This document shows positions 39,974 to 49,392 of a stretch of 64,000 nt of DNA, piece after piece. Origin of the DNA: Vibrio sp. STUT-A11 (GTDB lineage: Bacteria; Pseudomonadota; Gammaproteobacteria; Enterobacterales; Vibrionaceae); the NCBI RefSeq assembly GCF_026000435.1, contig NZ_AP026763.1, forward strand, positions 434,001 through 498,000, written 5' to 3'. The notes beneath the pieces are model-generated. The model was not told the DNA's origin. It was given only the letters and a program-made list of their open reading frames with translations, and did no database searches. Both the position numbers and the translations under genes were made by a program. Within the stretch, counting starts at the first letter, position 1. Each line of letters begins with the position of its first letter.

Positions 39974-41014
39974 ATGGATATCACTGAGTTACTGGATTTT
40001 AGTGTAAAACATAATGCCTCAGATCTACATCTTTCTGCAGGTGTACCACCTATGGTCAGAATTGATGGTGATGTGAGAAAGCTCGGGATTCCAGCGTTTA
40101 CACACCAAGAGGTACATCGCTTGGTATTCGAAATCATGAATGACGCTCAACGCAGTGAGTTCGAAGAAAAACTCGAAGTCGATTTCTCTTTTGAACTACA
40201 GAACGTTGGTCGCTTTCGTGTCAACGCCTTTAACCAGTCACGTGGCTGCGCAGCGGTATTTCGTACCATTCCAAGCAGCATACCAACGCTTGATCAACTC
40301 GAAGCTCCAGAAATTTTCAGCAAGATTGCCAGCGGGCAAAAAGGCTTAGTTCTGGTAACAGGACCAACCGGCTCTGGTAAATCGACGACTTTAGCTGCCA
40401 TTGTCGACTACATCAATCGTAATCACAATAAGCACATTCTCACAATTGAAGATCCAATTGAATTTGTTCACACCAACAACAAATGTTTGATCAACCAGCG
40501 TGAAGTTCACCGTGATACTCATAGCTTCCAAAACGCCTTACGCAGTGCGTTGCGTGAAGACCCGGATGTCATCTTAGTTGGTGAGATGCGTGATAAAGAA
40601 ACCATCAGCCTTGCATTGACCGCCGCAGAAACCGGTCATTTGGTTTTTGGAACGCTACACACCAGCTCAGCTGCAAAAACCATCGACCGTATTATTGATG
40701 TATTCCCGGGTAGCGACAAAGACATGGTGCGTTCGATGTTGTCAGAATCGTTAAGCTCAGTGATTGCCCAGAAGTTACTTAAGCGTAATGGTGGTGGCCG
40801 AGTCGCCTGCCACGAAATCATGATGGCGACACCAGCAATCCGTAACTTGATTCGTGAAGATAAAGTCGCTCAGATGTATTCGATAATTCAAACTGGTGCG
40901 GCGCACGGCATGCAGACAATGGAGCAAAATGCGCGTCAGCTATTGGCGCAAGGTATTGTTTCTCATGAAGAGGCCGACAGCAAAGTTGGGCTTGATGTAC
41001 AGCAGTTCTCGTAA
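39974..41014 (+). CDS. pilT: Type IV pilus retraction ATPase PilT
   Basis: Hexameric motor that depolymerises type IV pili for twitching and DNA uptake. 346 aa with Walker A GPTGSGKST near 130, the Asp box EDPIEF, Walker B LVGEMRD, the His box and the PilT signature AIRNLIRE. pilU follows 30 bp on, so they form an operon. Confidence 0.97.
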   Translation: MDITELLDFSVKHNASDLHLSAGVPPMVRIDGDVRKLGIPAFTHQEVHRLVFEIMNDAQRSEFEEKLEVDFSFELQNVGRFRVNAFNQSRGCAAVFRTIPSSIPTLDQLEAPEIFSKIASGQKGLVLVTGPTGSGKSTTLAAIVDYINRNHNKHILTIEDPIEFVHTNNKCLINQREVHRDTHSFQNALRSALREDPDVILVGEMRDKETISLALTAAETGHLVFGTLHTSSAAKTIDRIIDVFPGSDKDMVRSMLSESLSSVIAQKLLKRNGGGRVACHEIMMATPAIRNLIREDKVAQMYSIIQTGAAHGMQTMEQNARQLLAQGIVSHEEADSKVGLDVQQFS

Positions 41015-41044
41015 CACTCATACAGGTAATGGTGAATACGGAAA

Positions 41045-42151
41045 ATGGATCTGAATAAATTTCTCGAAGGGATGCTGGCGCTGCAAGCGTCGGATCTTTA
41101 TATCACGGTCGGCGCGCCGATTTTGTTTCGTGTCGACGGTGAGTTACGTCCGCAAGGTGACAAGCTGACAGAAAATGATGTGGCGCAGTTGCTGGATAAT
41201 GCAATGGATCCTGAGCGTCGTCAGGAGTTTCGAAAAAGTCGAGAGTCTAACTTTGCTATCGTCAGAGACTGTGGTCGATTCCGTGTCAGTGCCTTTTTCC
41301 AGCGAGAATTGCCGGGCGCGGTTATTCGCCGTATTGAGACCGACATCCCTACCTTTGAGCAGCTCAAACTGCCTCTGGTGTTGCAAGATTTAGCGATCGC
41401 CAAGCGAGGTCTGGTGCTGGTGGTTGGTGCGACAGGTTCTGGTAAGTCGACCACGATGGCGGCGATGACAGGCTACCGAAACAGTACTAAGACCGGGCAT
41501 ATCCTGACGGTAGAAGATCCGATCGAATTTGTTCATGAACACCGGCGTTGTATCGTAACCCAGCGTGAAGTCGGTTTAGACACCGAAAGTTACGAAGTGG
41601 CACTGAAAAACTCCCTGCGACAGGCTCCGGATATGATTTTGATCGGCGAAATTCGCAGTAGAGAGACCATGGAATATGCGATGACCTTTGCTGAAACCGG
41701 GCATTTGTGTATGGCGACTCTCCACGCGAATAACGCCAACCAGGCGTTAGAACGTATTCTTCATTTAGTGCCTAAAGATCAAAAAGAGCAGTTCTTGTTT
41801 GATCTGTCTATGAACTTAAAAGGCGTGGTTGGCCAGCAGCTAATCCGCGATAAAAGTGGGCAGGGGCGTCATGGCGTATTTGAGATCCTGCTGAACAGTC
41901 CGCGTGTTTCGGATTTAATCCGTCGAGGCGATCTTCATGAACTCAAGTCGACCATGGCTCGTTCAAATGAGTTTGGTATGCTGACTTTTGACCAGTCGCT
42001 CTACAAGTTAGTTATGCAAGGGAAAATCAGTGAAGAGGATGCACTGCACAGTGCAGATTCGGCAAATGACCTGCGTCTCATGCTGAAAACTCAACGCGGA
42101 GAGCCTCTAGCAACAGGAAGCTTGGCGAACGTTAAGATCGATATGGACTAG
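41045..42151 (+). CDS. pilU: Type IV pilus retraction ATPase PilU
   Basis: PilT paralogue that assists retraction under load. 368 aa with Walker A GATGSGKST, VEDPIEFVHE, Walker B LIGEIRS and a longer C-terminal tail than PilT. Distinguished from PilT by sequence and position. Confidence 0.96.
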   Translation: MDLNKFLEGMLALQASDLYITVGAPILFRVDGELRPQGDKLTENDVAQLLDNAMDPERRQEFRKSRESNFAIVRDCGRFRVSAFFQRELPGAVIRRIETDIPTFEQLKLPLVLQDLAIAKRGLVLVVGATGSGKSTTMAAMTGYRNSTKTGHILTVEDPIEFVHEHRRCIVTQREVGLDTESYEVALKNSLRQAPDMILIGEIRSRETMEYAMTFAETGHLCMATLHANNANQALERILHLVPKDQKEQFLFDLSMNLKGVVGQQLIRDKSGQGRHGVFEILLNSPRVSDLIRRGDLHELKSTMARSNEFGMLTFDQSLYKLVMQGKISEEDALHSADSANDLRLMLKTQRGEPLATGSLANVKIDMD

Positions 42152-42224
42152 GATTTCCCATATCTCAGGCAATAAAAAAGGTTGGCAGCAGCTATAATGC
42201 CGGTCACTTGACGACTCTTATAGG

Positions 42225-42357
42225 GTCATTCCAGCGAGCCTCAGCGAGACTAGGAATCTAATATCAGCGCACTAAGAATATAGAGAAATACCTTTGACAT
42301 CAAAGTGCTCAGATAGAAGATCCTGAATCACGCTCCTTCGTCGCTGTCCAGGATGAC
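42225..42357. repeat. 133-bp inverted-repeat element, copy 2
   Basis: Same length and similar sequence to 34748-34880, with imperfect inverted ends. Here it lies between convergent pilU and ruvX. A shared GACTCT motif also precedes both copies. Confidence 0.85.
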
Positions 42358-42421
42358 CGGGGACTGGAATATTTGACTCGCTGTTGAGTGAACTGCATTA
42401 TGGCAGAAGCTTAACACTAAT

Positions 42422-42847
42422 TTACTCATTCCACAGATTTTCAAACCAGCTTTCTAGAATGACGACCGCCGATTGACAATCGATATTCCCTTTTGACAGC
42501 GCTTTATAACCACCCATTTCGAATAAGTCTGCACGAGCTTCTGCCGTGGACAAACGTTCATCGTGCAGCTCTACGGGTAAGCCATAACGACCATGTAAAC
42601 GATTAGCAAATTTCTTCGCGCGTGGAGTAATGGTTTCCAGATCTTTGCCATGCAGGTCAGTCGGCAAACCTACCACCAGTAAATCTGGTTGCCATTCTTT
42701 GATCTGTTTTTCGATGTCGTCCCAGTTTGGAATGCCATCATTGGCTTTAAAAGCCTTGAGTGGGGAAGCGGTGCCGGTAATTTCCTGGCCAATGGCGCTG
42801 CCGATGCTTTTGGTTCCAAAATCAAAAGCCATAATTGTACGTGACAT
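42422..42847 (-). CDS. ruvX: Putative pre-16S rRNA nuclease / Holliday junction resolvase-like RuvX
   Basis: 141 aa RNase H-fold nuclease (YqgF), implicated in 16S 5'-end maturation. Acidic catalytic residues are in AFDFGTKSIG, and DERLSTAEA is the family signature. The start at 42847 (MSRTIMAFDFG) is preferred to an upstream TTG. It follows yqgE by 40 bp. Confidence 0.95.
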   Translation of the reverse strand: MSRTIMAFDFGTKSIGSAIGQEITGTASPLKAFKANDGIPNWDDIEKQIKEWQPDLLVVGLPTDLHGKDLETITPRAKKFANRLHGRYGLPVELHDERLSTAEARADLFEMGGYKALSKGNIDCQSAVVILESWFENLWNE

Positions 42848-42887
42848 AAGGTGTCTCAAATCTCAATCTAGGGGAACGTCTGACTTA

Positions 42888-43457
42888 TCAGGCATGTCCT
42901 GCATCAGAAGAAAGCTGACTCGGATCGATCCCCAGTTTTTCTACTGCTTTTTTCCAACGATCGGTTATTGGAGTATCAAAGATGATTTCTGGCGTCGCCT
43001 CAATGGTCAGCCAGGAGTTTTCAACTAACTCATTTTCCAGCTGTCCTGCGCTCCAGCCTGCGTAGCCCAAAGCAACTAAATAGTCGCTTGGTTCAGCCTC
43101 GGTACCCAATACCGTCAGAATATCTCGCGAGGTTGTGACGGCAAGATCATCGGTCATCTGAATACTGGATTCATAGTAATCTTTCGGTTTATGTAGAATA
43201 AAACCACGATCTTCTGAGATTGGACCGCCGTTGTATACAGGCTTGTCTAAGCTGGCCTCGAACAAGCGCGGGTGTACAGGTTGCACTTTAACTTGCTTAA
43301 GCATGTTACCCACAGTGATATCGACTGGCGCATTGATTATCAACCCCATTGCGCCTTCTTCGTTGTGCTCGCAAACGTAGATAACGCTGTTCTGAAAGTA
43401 GGGATCTTTCATTCCAGGCATGGCAACTAAAAAATGGTTTGTGAGGTTCATATTCAT
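42888..43457 (-). CDS. yqgE: YqgE/AlgH family protein (DUF179)
   Basis: 189 aa, with the family start LTNHFLVAMPGMKDPYF, the NEEGAMGLIINAP motif and the LGYAGWSAGQLENEL motif. Related AlgH proteins were once linked to alginate regulation, but the role is not settled. Conserved between gshB and ruvX. ATG 43457 follows AAGGAT. Confidence 0.94.
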   Translation of the reverse strand: MNMNLTNHFLVAMPGMKDPYFQNSVIYVCEHNEEGAMGLIINAPVDITVGNMLKQVKVQPVHPRLFEASLDKPVYNGGPISEDRGFILHKPKDYYESSIQMTDDLAVTTSRDILTVLGTEAEPSDYLVALGYAGWSAGQLENELVENSWLTIEATPEIIFDTPITDRWKKAVEKLGIDPSQLSSDAGHA

Positions 43458-43487
43458 ACTGATCCTTAGGACTCAGAAGTAGACTTG

Positions 43488-43518
43488 AGCAAATTTGCAT
43501 TATATGCATGAATTTGCT
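43488..43518. repeat. AT-rich nested palindrome between gshB and yqgE
   Basis: Arms AGCAAATT/AATTTGCT enclose TGCAT/ATGCA, a 31-bp imperfect palindrome 30 bp upstream of yqgE. No T run follows, so an operator is more likely than a terminator. Confidence 0.5.
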
Positions 43519-43586
43519 TAAGTTTGCATGTGGCTCTCTACTATAACTTTACTATATATTTAGGATCTGTTGACCTTTCGTGCTAA

Positions 43587-44537
43587 TTATTCGCCTTTTA
43601 CTCGGCGTTCAATAGCATCCATTAATTTGCCCGTGATTGAGATATCAAACGCTGCTTCGATTTCACGAATACACGTAGGGCTGGTCACGTTGATTTCTGT
43701 CAGCTTATCGCCAATCACATCAAGGCCAACAAAGATAAGACCTTTTTCTTTCAAAGTTGGCGCTACCGCTTCGGCAATCTTAATATCAGTCTCACTGAGA
43801 GGACGAGCTTCACCCGTGCCGCCCGCAGCAAGGTTACCACGCGTTTCGCCTTTTGCTGGAATGCGTGCCAGACAGTAAGGCATTGGCTCGCCGTCAACCA
43901 CGAGAATACGTTTGTCACCATTGCTGATGTCTGGTACAAACGTTTGTGCCATGGCGTAGTACTGGCCGTGGTTGGTCAGTGTTTCGATGATCACAGATAC
44001 GTTTGGATCGTTCTCTTTCACACGGAAAATAGACGCACCACCCATGCCATCTAGAGGCTTTAAGATCACATCGCCGTGCTCTTCACGGAACTGTTTAATC
44101 TTTTCAGCTTTACGTGTAACGATAGTGGTTGGGGTCAATTCCGGGAACCAGGCCGTAAACAACTTCTCGTTACAGTCACGCAAGCTCTGAGGTTTGTTGA
44201 CGATTAATGTGCCTTGCTCTTCTGCACGCTCAAGAATGTATGTCGCGTAGATGTACTCAGTGTCAAACGGAGGATCTTTACGCATCAGAACCGCGTCTAA
44301 CTCAGATAGCTCGATAGTTTGCTCTGATTTGAATTCGTACCAGCCGTTTGGATCTTCTTTTAGTTCAACCACTTTAGTGTCGGCAATGGCCACACCTTGG
44401 TCGAGGTGAAGATCATTCATTTGCATGTAGTGGATTTCGTAGCCGCGGCGTTGCGCTTCAAGCATCATGGCAAAGCTAGAGTCTTTCTTGATGTTAATGG
44501 ACGAAATTGGGTCCATTACAATACCGAGTTTGATCAT
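43587..44537 (-). CDS. gshB: Glutathione synthetase
   Basis: ATP-grasp ligase joining gamma-glutamylcysteine and glycine. 316 aa with N-terminal KLGIVMDPISSIN, KPLDGMGGASIFR as the ATP-binding loop, and INVTSPTCIREIE as the metal/ATP site. 14 bp behind rsmE, so in one operon. Confidence 0.97.
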   Translation of the reverse strand: MIKLGIVMDPISSINIKKDSSFAMMLEAQRRGYEIHYMQMNDLHLDQGVAIADTKVVELKEDPNGWYEFKSEQTIELSELDAVLMRKDPPFDTEYIYATYILERAEEQGTLIVNKPQSLRDCNEKLFTAWFPELTPTTIVTRKAEKIKQFREEHGDVILKPLDGMGGASIFRVKENDPNVSVIIETLTNHGQYYAMAQTFVPDISNGDKRILVVDGEPMPYCLARIPAKGETRGNLAAGGTGEARPLSETDIKIAEAVAPTLKEKGLIFVGLDVIGDKLTEINVTSPTCIREIEAAFDISITGKLMDAIERRVKGE

Positions 44538-44551
44538 TATTTTTCTCCGTT

Positions 44552-45283
44552 TTAACCAAGATCGCCGAAACGAACTTGTAAAGCTGTAATTGCGGTAAGA
44601 GCCGCTGTTTCGGTGCGCAGCACGCGCGGACCGAGAAGCGTCTCTTCAAATTGGTATTCGCGCGTCATATCGATTTCTTCAGACGACAACCCGCCTTCTG
44701 GGCCGATCAGCAGACGCACTTTTTCAACCGGTGTAGGTAGGGTGTTGATCGAGTATTTGGCGCGAGGGTGAAGGTTGAGCTTCAGTCCATCGTACTCTTC
44801 TTTGCTCCACTCTTCCAAGCTCATGATTGGACGAATCTCCGGAACGATGTTACGTCCACACTGTTCACAAGCACTGATCGCGATCTTCTGCCATTGGGCC
44901 AGTTTCTTCTCAAATCGTTTTTGATCGAGTTTCACGCCACAACGTTCAGAAATAAGGGGAGTGATGGTATTTACCCCGAGTTCTACCGACTTTTGAATGG
45001 TGAACTCCATCTTGTCACCTCGTGAAATGACCTGTCCTAGGTGGAGATCTAAAGGGGATTCAATGCTGTTCTCTACGCGTTCAGAAAGGTCGACCAGGAC
45101 ATTTTTTTTGCTGACTTCGGTGATAACTGCCGGGAACTCTGCGCCACTGCCATCAAATAGGAGAACTTCCTGGCCTTCCTTCATCCGAAGTACGCGGCCA
45201 ATATGGCTAGCGGCATCTTCACTTAAAGCGAGTGTACCAAGTTGGTGAATGGTTTCTGGATGATAAATTCGAGGGATACGCAT
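44552..45283 (-). CDS. rsmE: 16S rRNA m3U1498 methyltransferase
   Basis: 243 aa SPOUT-class methyltransferase acting on 30S subunits. SAM knot motif LLIGPEGGLSSEE near residue 190 and LGPRVLRTETA at the end are diagnostic. First gene of rsmE-gshB. Confidence 0.96.
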   Translation of the reverse strand: MRIPRIYHPETIHQLGTLALSEDAASHIGRVLRMKEGQEVLLFDGSGAEFPAVITEVSKKNVLVDLSERVENSIESPLDLHLGQVISRGDKMEFTIQKSVELGVNTITPLISERCGVKLDQKRFEKKLAQWQKIAISACEQCGRNIVPEIRPIMSLEEWSKEEYDGLKLNLHPRAKYSINTLPTPVEKVRLLIGPEGGLSSEEIDMTREYQFEETLLGPRVLRTETAALTAITALQVRFGDLG

Positions 45284-45423
45284 GAGATTTCCAGCAAGAG
45301 AATAAACTTAGTTCCTAACATGGATGCTTTCCATCGAAAAAACAAGGGGCAAGAGGCGTTTCAATTGGAGTAAATGAAACGCCTCAATCAGGAAAGATTA
45401 GCGATTATCGCGATTGGTGATGA

Positions 45424-46119
45424 TTACAGTGCGCGACAGGCCTCTTGAACGAATGGATTATGGTTGCCTTGTACTTTGGCAATGCGCTTATCACGTTCGC
45501 ACTCCCACCTATCAGCAGAGTAGGTTTTGTTCCATGCACTCATTAGTTGAGTTTGTTGCTTGGATAGTTTGAAACCATATTCTTTGCTCATATAAAGGTA
45601 GGTACGAGCAATTGAACCGCGTGCTCGATCGGGTGGCATGACTTTACGTTGCTTGAAGTTAACCTGAACTTCGCAACGTCCATAGGTTACACCATCGATC
45701 CCATTCCACTGACTGAAATTGTAGTTAGATCGATCACCATTTACTTCACCAATTGCTGGGGTCAGGTTATGCAGATCGGCTTCCATTGAACGGAATACCT
45801 TGTCATGACGTGTGCAGTTTTTGCGTCCGCCGTTTTGCCAGCATTGCCGTTGGTGTCCAAATTGCCAAGCAGGAACGACGTGTTCCCACTCGATGCGTGA
45901 GGCGCGTCTCTCTTGTTTTCGGATCTGGTAGCCGCATGAGGAAAGATCAGGTAAGCCTTTCTTGCCTTGCCATTGAATATCACAGCCGCAATAAAAGCTG
46001 GTGGGGTGATCTTGATAGATTTTTACCGCTTCGCGCTTAGCGGATGAAAATGAACTTGGTGGCGCGGCCACAGCTGTACTGGATAGTGCAAGAATGAACA
46101 AAGAGAATAGGTATTTCAT
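45424..46119 (-). CDS. endA: Periplasmic endonuclease I
   Basis: 231 aa secreted DNase of the EndA/Vvn family. Signal peptide residues 1-19 (ends AVAA), eight cysteines typical of the Vibrio enzymes, and catalytic His80 in RIEWEHVVPAW (beta-beta-alpha-metal motif). ATG 46119 is chosen because the signal peptide starts there; an extension to 46161 only adds a cytoplasmic-looking leader. May limit uptake of foreign DNA. Confidence 0.95.
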   Translation of the reverse strand: MKYLFSLFILALSSTAVAAPPSSFSSAKREAVKIYQDHPTSFYCGCDIQWQGKKGLPDLSSCGYQIRKQERRASRIEWEHVVPAWQFGHQRQCWQNGGRKNCTRHDKVFRSMEADLHNLTPAIGEVNGDRSNYNFSQWNGIDGVTYGRCEVQVNFKQRKVMPPDRARGSIARTYLYMSKEYGFKLSKQQTQLMSAWNKTYSADRWECERDKRIAKVQGNHNPFVQEACRAL

Positions 46120-46242
46120 GGTTAAAGTCTTTAAAAAGTATGACTTTATCCATTCTATCACTCAGATATTAGCTTTCGTAATAAGCAAGTTAATAATTAA
46201 TAAAGAACAGTAGAACCTTGCTGGTTATTGTTTTGTTAAGAG

Positions 46243-46740
46243 CTAACTAAGCTGAATGCCAGTGAAGCTAAGAGGCTGACGGCACTTTTGACATGAATAC
46301 ACGGCTTGTTTGCGAAGCACTTTGTTGTGACGGCGAATAGAAAGGGGATATGTCGTGCAGCGACAACGGTACTCAAAGGTTTTGCCTTGAACGGAAGCCA
46401 CTTCGAAACTATGCGTGGTTTTGGCCGCAACGTTAAATACGGATTCCATTATCGTTTGCCACTCTTTGCCATGAGGACGGACTCGACCGTAAACCTGGTA
46501 GGTGATTAAGTGGGCGACTTCGTGCGGAATCACTTCTTGCAAAAAAGCTTGGGTGTTTTCTTTAAATAAAACCGGGTTAAGGCGAATCTCATTGAGCTGA
46601 AGGTACGCTTTTCCTGCTGCTTTACCTCGGACTTTAAAGGTCAGGCTGGGAATGGGGAATGAACGCTTAAAAGCATGTTCAGCTAATGCGATATAGTACG
46701 CCATCACCTGTTTTGCTTGGTAGCTTAGTTCTATGTCCAC
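46243..46740 (-). CDS. sprT: SprT family zinc metalloprotease-like protein
   Basis: 165 aa with zinc motif HEVAH near residues 94-98 and a C-terminal zinc-ribbon-like pair (YRCRC and CQKC). Adjacent to endA as in E. coli. Protease activity in bacteria is not established; related to eukaryotic Spartan. Confidence 0.93.
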   Translation of the reverse strand: MDIELSYQAKQVMAYYIALAEHAFKRSFPIPSLTFKVRGKAAGKAYLQLNEIRLNPVLFKENTQAFLQEVIPHEVAHLITYQVYGRVRPHGKEWQTIMESVFNVAAKTTHSFEVASVQGKTFEYRCRCTTYPLSIRRHNKVLRKQAVYSCQKCRQPLSFTGIQLS

Positions 46741-46765
46741 TCTTTCCTCACCGATTCAATAAAAA

Positions 46766-46790
46766 GCCCCCGCAGTTGCGAGGGCAAGAT
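46766..46790 (-). terminator. Terminator after the DUF2189 gene
   Basis: GCCCTCGCA/TGCGGGGGC stem (one G-T), a 2-3 nt loop, then TTTTTA on the minus strand. Confidence 0.85.
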
Positions 46791-46805
46791 CATAGCATCA
46801 CAGAA

Positions 46806-47603
46806 TTAAGGTGTGTGTTTTTTCTTAATCGTTGCATGGTAGGCATGCCATGTACCGTAGCCGAGAATTGGCATGGTAAATAGCATACCGATACCGTAAG
46901 TGGCAAAACCAATTAGGATGCCGCCACAGATGATTGCTGCCCAAACGATCATTGCTGGAATGTTGGATTTGACCGCATTAAAGCTGGTGAATACCGCCGT
47001 CATCATGTCAACTCGGCGCTCCATCATCAATGGAATTGAGAACGCTGAAATGCTGAACACTACGCTTGCCAGAACGAAACCAATAAGTGACCCAATCACT
47101 AAGAAAGGTAAGAACTCGGTCAACGGTGCACCTTGTACCGATGGGTACAACGCATGTAGAAGTGCCGCGATTCGCATCCAGAAAATCATACAAACGGCGA
47201 GAAGAACGGCAAATGCCCATTGAGAGGTGGAGTTACGACCTATCGCTTTCATTGAGTGGAACAGGCGAGCTTTGTGTCCGCGTTCTCTCTCCCAACTGGC
47301 ATCATACAAGCCCAAAGCTAAAAATGGACCAATCAGCATATAGACGATTAAGCTCGGCATTACGACAAGATGTGTGCCTTGCCATTGCACTAGCAATACA
47401 ATTCCGATCGCTGCCGCCATAAAGCACAACCCATAAAAGGCACTGATGATCGGCATTCGCACGAAATCATGTAACCCTAGGGCTAGCCAGTGGAAAGGCG
47501 CACTCAGGTTAACCGTGTTACACGGGATGGTTTTAGCGTATTCATTATCAGGGACTTCCTTTCGTTTACTATGGAAGTCGGATGAATTGACAGTTCGAGG
47601 CAT
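46806..47603 (-). CDS. DUF2189 integral membrane protein
   Basis: 265 aa with about six transmembrane segments after a 30-residue cytoplasmic start. WLALGLHDFVRMP and LGLYDASWERERG match DUF2189, a family sometimes labelled cytochrome c oxidase subunit I-like on weak grounds. Own terminator, no operon partner. Function unknown. Confidence 0.83.
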   Translation of the reverse strand: MPRTVNSSDFHSKRKEVPDNEYAKTIPCNTVNLSAPFHWLALGLHDFVRMPIISAFYGLCFMAAAIGIVLLVQWQGTHLVVMPSLIVYMLIGPFLALGLYDASWERERGHKARLFHSMKAIGRNSTSQWAFAVLLAVCMIFWMRIAALLHALYPSVQGAPLTEFLPFLVIGSLIGFVLASVVFSISAFSIPLMMERRVDMMTAVFTSFNAVKSNIPAMIVWAAIICGGILIGFATYGIGMLFTMPILGYGTWHAYHATIKKKHTP

Positions 47604-47874
47604 AACTCCTCCTTGGCTTATTCCTTCGCAGTTATCTGAAACATGACCTAACCAACCCCTACTAGGTTTAAGTCATAAAAGGATGCCTGGCTAACGTTTT
47701 TCCCAAGGTTGCTGTAGTCACACTAGCTTACATCCACGTTGTTATTGAAATCTCATTTAACAATATTTTAACTATTGGCGGAGTTGGGACAATTTACAAC
47801 TATTTGGTCGAAATTTGTTCACAATAGCTGGAGCTGATGGATAGAGGAGGAGGGGAGTAGAGGGAAACAAAAAA

Positions 47875-47900
47875 AGCCCCCACCATAAGGCGAGGGCTTT
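47875..47900 (-). terminator. Terminator after metK
   Basis: AGCCCTCGCC against GGTGGGGGCT with a loop of about 4 nt and a T run of seven on the minus strand. Confidence 0.88.
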
Positions 47901-47921
47901 GGGAATTCAGCGCAAGCTTGA

Positions 47922-49076
47922 TTACTTGATGCCAGCGAATTCGCGAAGAAGTGCTGCTTTATCAGTCGCTTCCCATGGGAACTCTTCACGACCAAAGTGG
48001 CCGTATGCTGCAGTCTTCTTGTAGATCGGCTGCAGAAGGTTAAGCATTTCTTGTAGACCATATGGACGTAGGTCGAAGAACTGGCGTACTGCTTCGATGA
48101 TGATGTCGTGAGATACTTTTTCAGTACCAAACGTTTCCACCATGATTGACGTTGGATCCGCCACACCAATAGCGTAAGAAAGTTGGATTTCACAACGGTC
48201 AGCCATACCAGCTGCAACGATGTTTTTCGCTACGTAACGCGCTGCGTATGCTGCACTACGGTCAACTTTTGATGGATCTTTACCTGAGAACGCACCGCCA
48301 CCGTGACGAGCCGCACCGCCGTAAGTATCTACGATAATCTTACGACCAGTCAGACCACAGTCACCCATTGGACCACCGATTACGAAACGGCCAGTTGGGT
48401 TGATGAAGAAGTTAGTCTCTTTGTTGATCCACTCCGAAGGAAGAACTGGCTTGATGATCTCTTCCATTACCGCTTCACGCAGATCTGGAGTTGAGATTGA
48501 ATCACAGTGCTGAGTTGATAGAACAACTGCATCGATACCTACGATCTTACCTTGATCGTATTGGAACGTTACCTGAGATTTCGCATCTGGACGCAACCAA
48601 GGTAGTGTGCCGTTCTTACGTACTTTCGCTTGTCTTTCAACAAGACGGTGAGAGTATGTGATCGGAGCTGGCATTAGAACTTCAGTTTCGTTACATGCGT
48701 AACCGAACATGATGCCTTGGTCACCGGCGCCTTGCTCTTTTGGATCCGCTTTATCAACACCTTGGTTGATATCTGGTGACTGTTTACCAATTGTGTTTAG
48801 TACTGCACAAGAGTTCGCATCAAAACCCATATCTGAGTGTACGTAGCCGATTTCACGAACGGTTTCACGAGTTAGCTCTTCAATGTCAACCCATGCTGAA
48901 GTCGTGATTTCACCACCCACCATTACCATACCGGTTTTAACGTAAGTCTCACATGCAACACGAGCCTTTGGATCTTGCTCTAGAATCGCGTCAAGAACCG
49001 CATCAGAAATCTGGTCTGCAATTTTATCTGGATGACCTTCTGATACTGACTCAGAAGTAAACAGGTGCTTAGCCAT
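47922..49076 (-). CDS. metK: S-adenosylmethionine synthase
   Basis: Makes SAM from methionine and ATP. 384 aa (E. coli 384) with GHPDKIADQISDA, GAGDQGIMFGY and the GGGAFSGKDPSKVDRS signature. Probably repressed by MetJ through tandem met-box-like octamers in the leader. Confidence 0.98.
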   Translation of the reverse strand: MAKHLFTSESVSEGHPDKIADQISDAVLDAILEQDPKARVACETYVKTGMVMVGGEITTSAWVDIEELTRETVREIGYVHSDMGFDANSCAVLNTIGKQSPDINQGVDKADPKEQGAGDQGIMFGYACNETEVLMPAPITYSHRLVERQAKVRKNGTLPWLRPDAKSQVTFQYDQGKIVGIDAVVLSTQHCDSISTPDLREAVMEEIIKPVLPSEWINKETNFFINPTGRFVIGGPMGDCGLTGRKIIVDTYGGAARHGGGAFSGKDPSKVDRSAAYAARYVAKNIVAAGMADRCEIQLSYAIGVADPTSIMVETFGTEKVSHDIIIEAVRQFFDLRPYGLQEMLNLLQPIYKKTAAYGHFGREEFPWEATDKAALLREFAGIK

Positions 49077-49149
49077 GTTAGCTCCACTATATCTGGTTTA
49101 AAACTGGAGCATGATAAACGCTCCAGCGCAAAATAATACTAATATATGC

Positions 49150-49173
49150 AGGTGTATCTACATCTAGACGGCT
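49150..49173 (-). promoter_or_regulatory. MetJ-box-like tandem octamers upstream of metK
   Basis: On the minus strand, three adjacent octamers read AGCCGTCT, AGATGTAG and ATACACCT. Compared with the met box AGACGTCT they match 7, 5 and 5 of 8. Located 74-97 bp upstream of the metK start. Confidence 0.55.
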
Positions 49174-49392
49174 ATTCTAAGTTTGATTGCTCGAATTACA
49201 AGCTCTTTTTTGGTTTTTGTCACAACTAAACGTTTGCGTGAGTTATTTATTATTTTGGGAGTTTCAGGGGATTTAAATTCACAGATGTAATATTTGTGAG
49301 GTTTTGGGGTGGAAATCGTTTGCACACCCTGAGGGGCTTTGAGAGAATTATGAGCAATTTTTTCGTTTCGCTTAACGTACTCAGGAGCAGAC

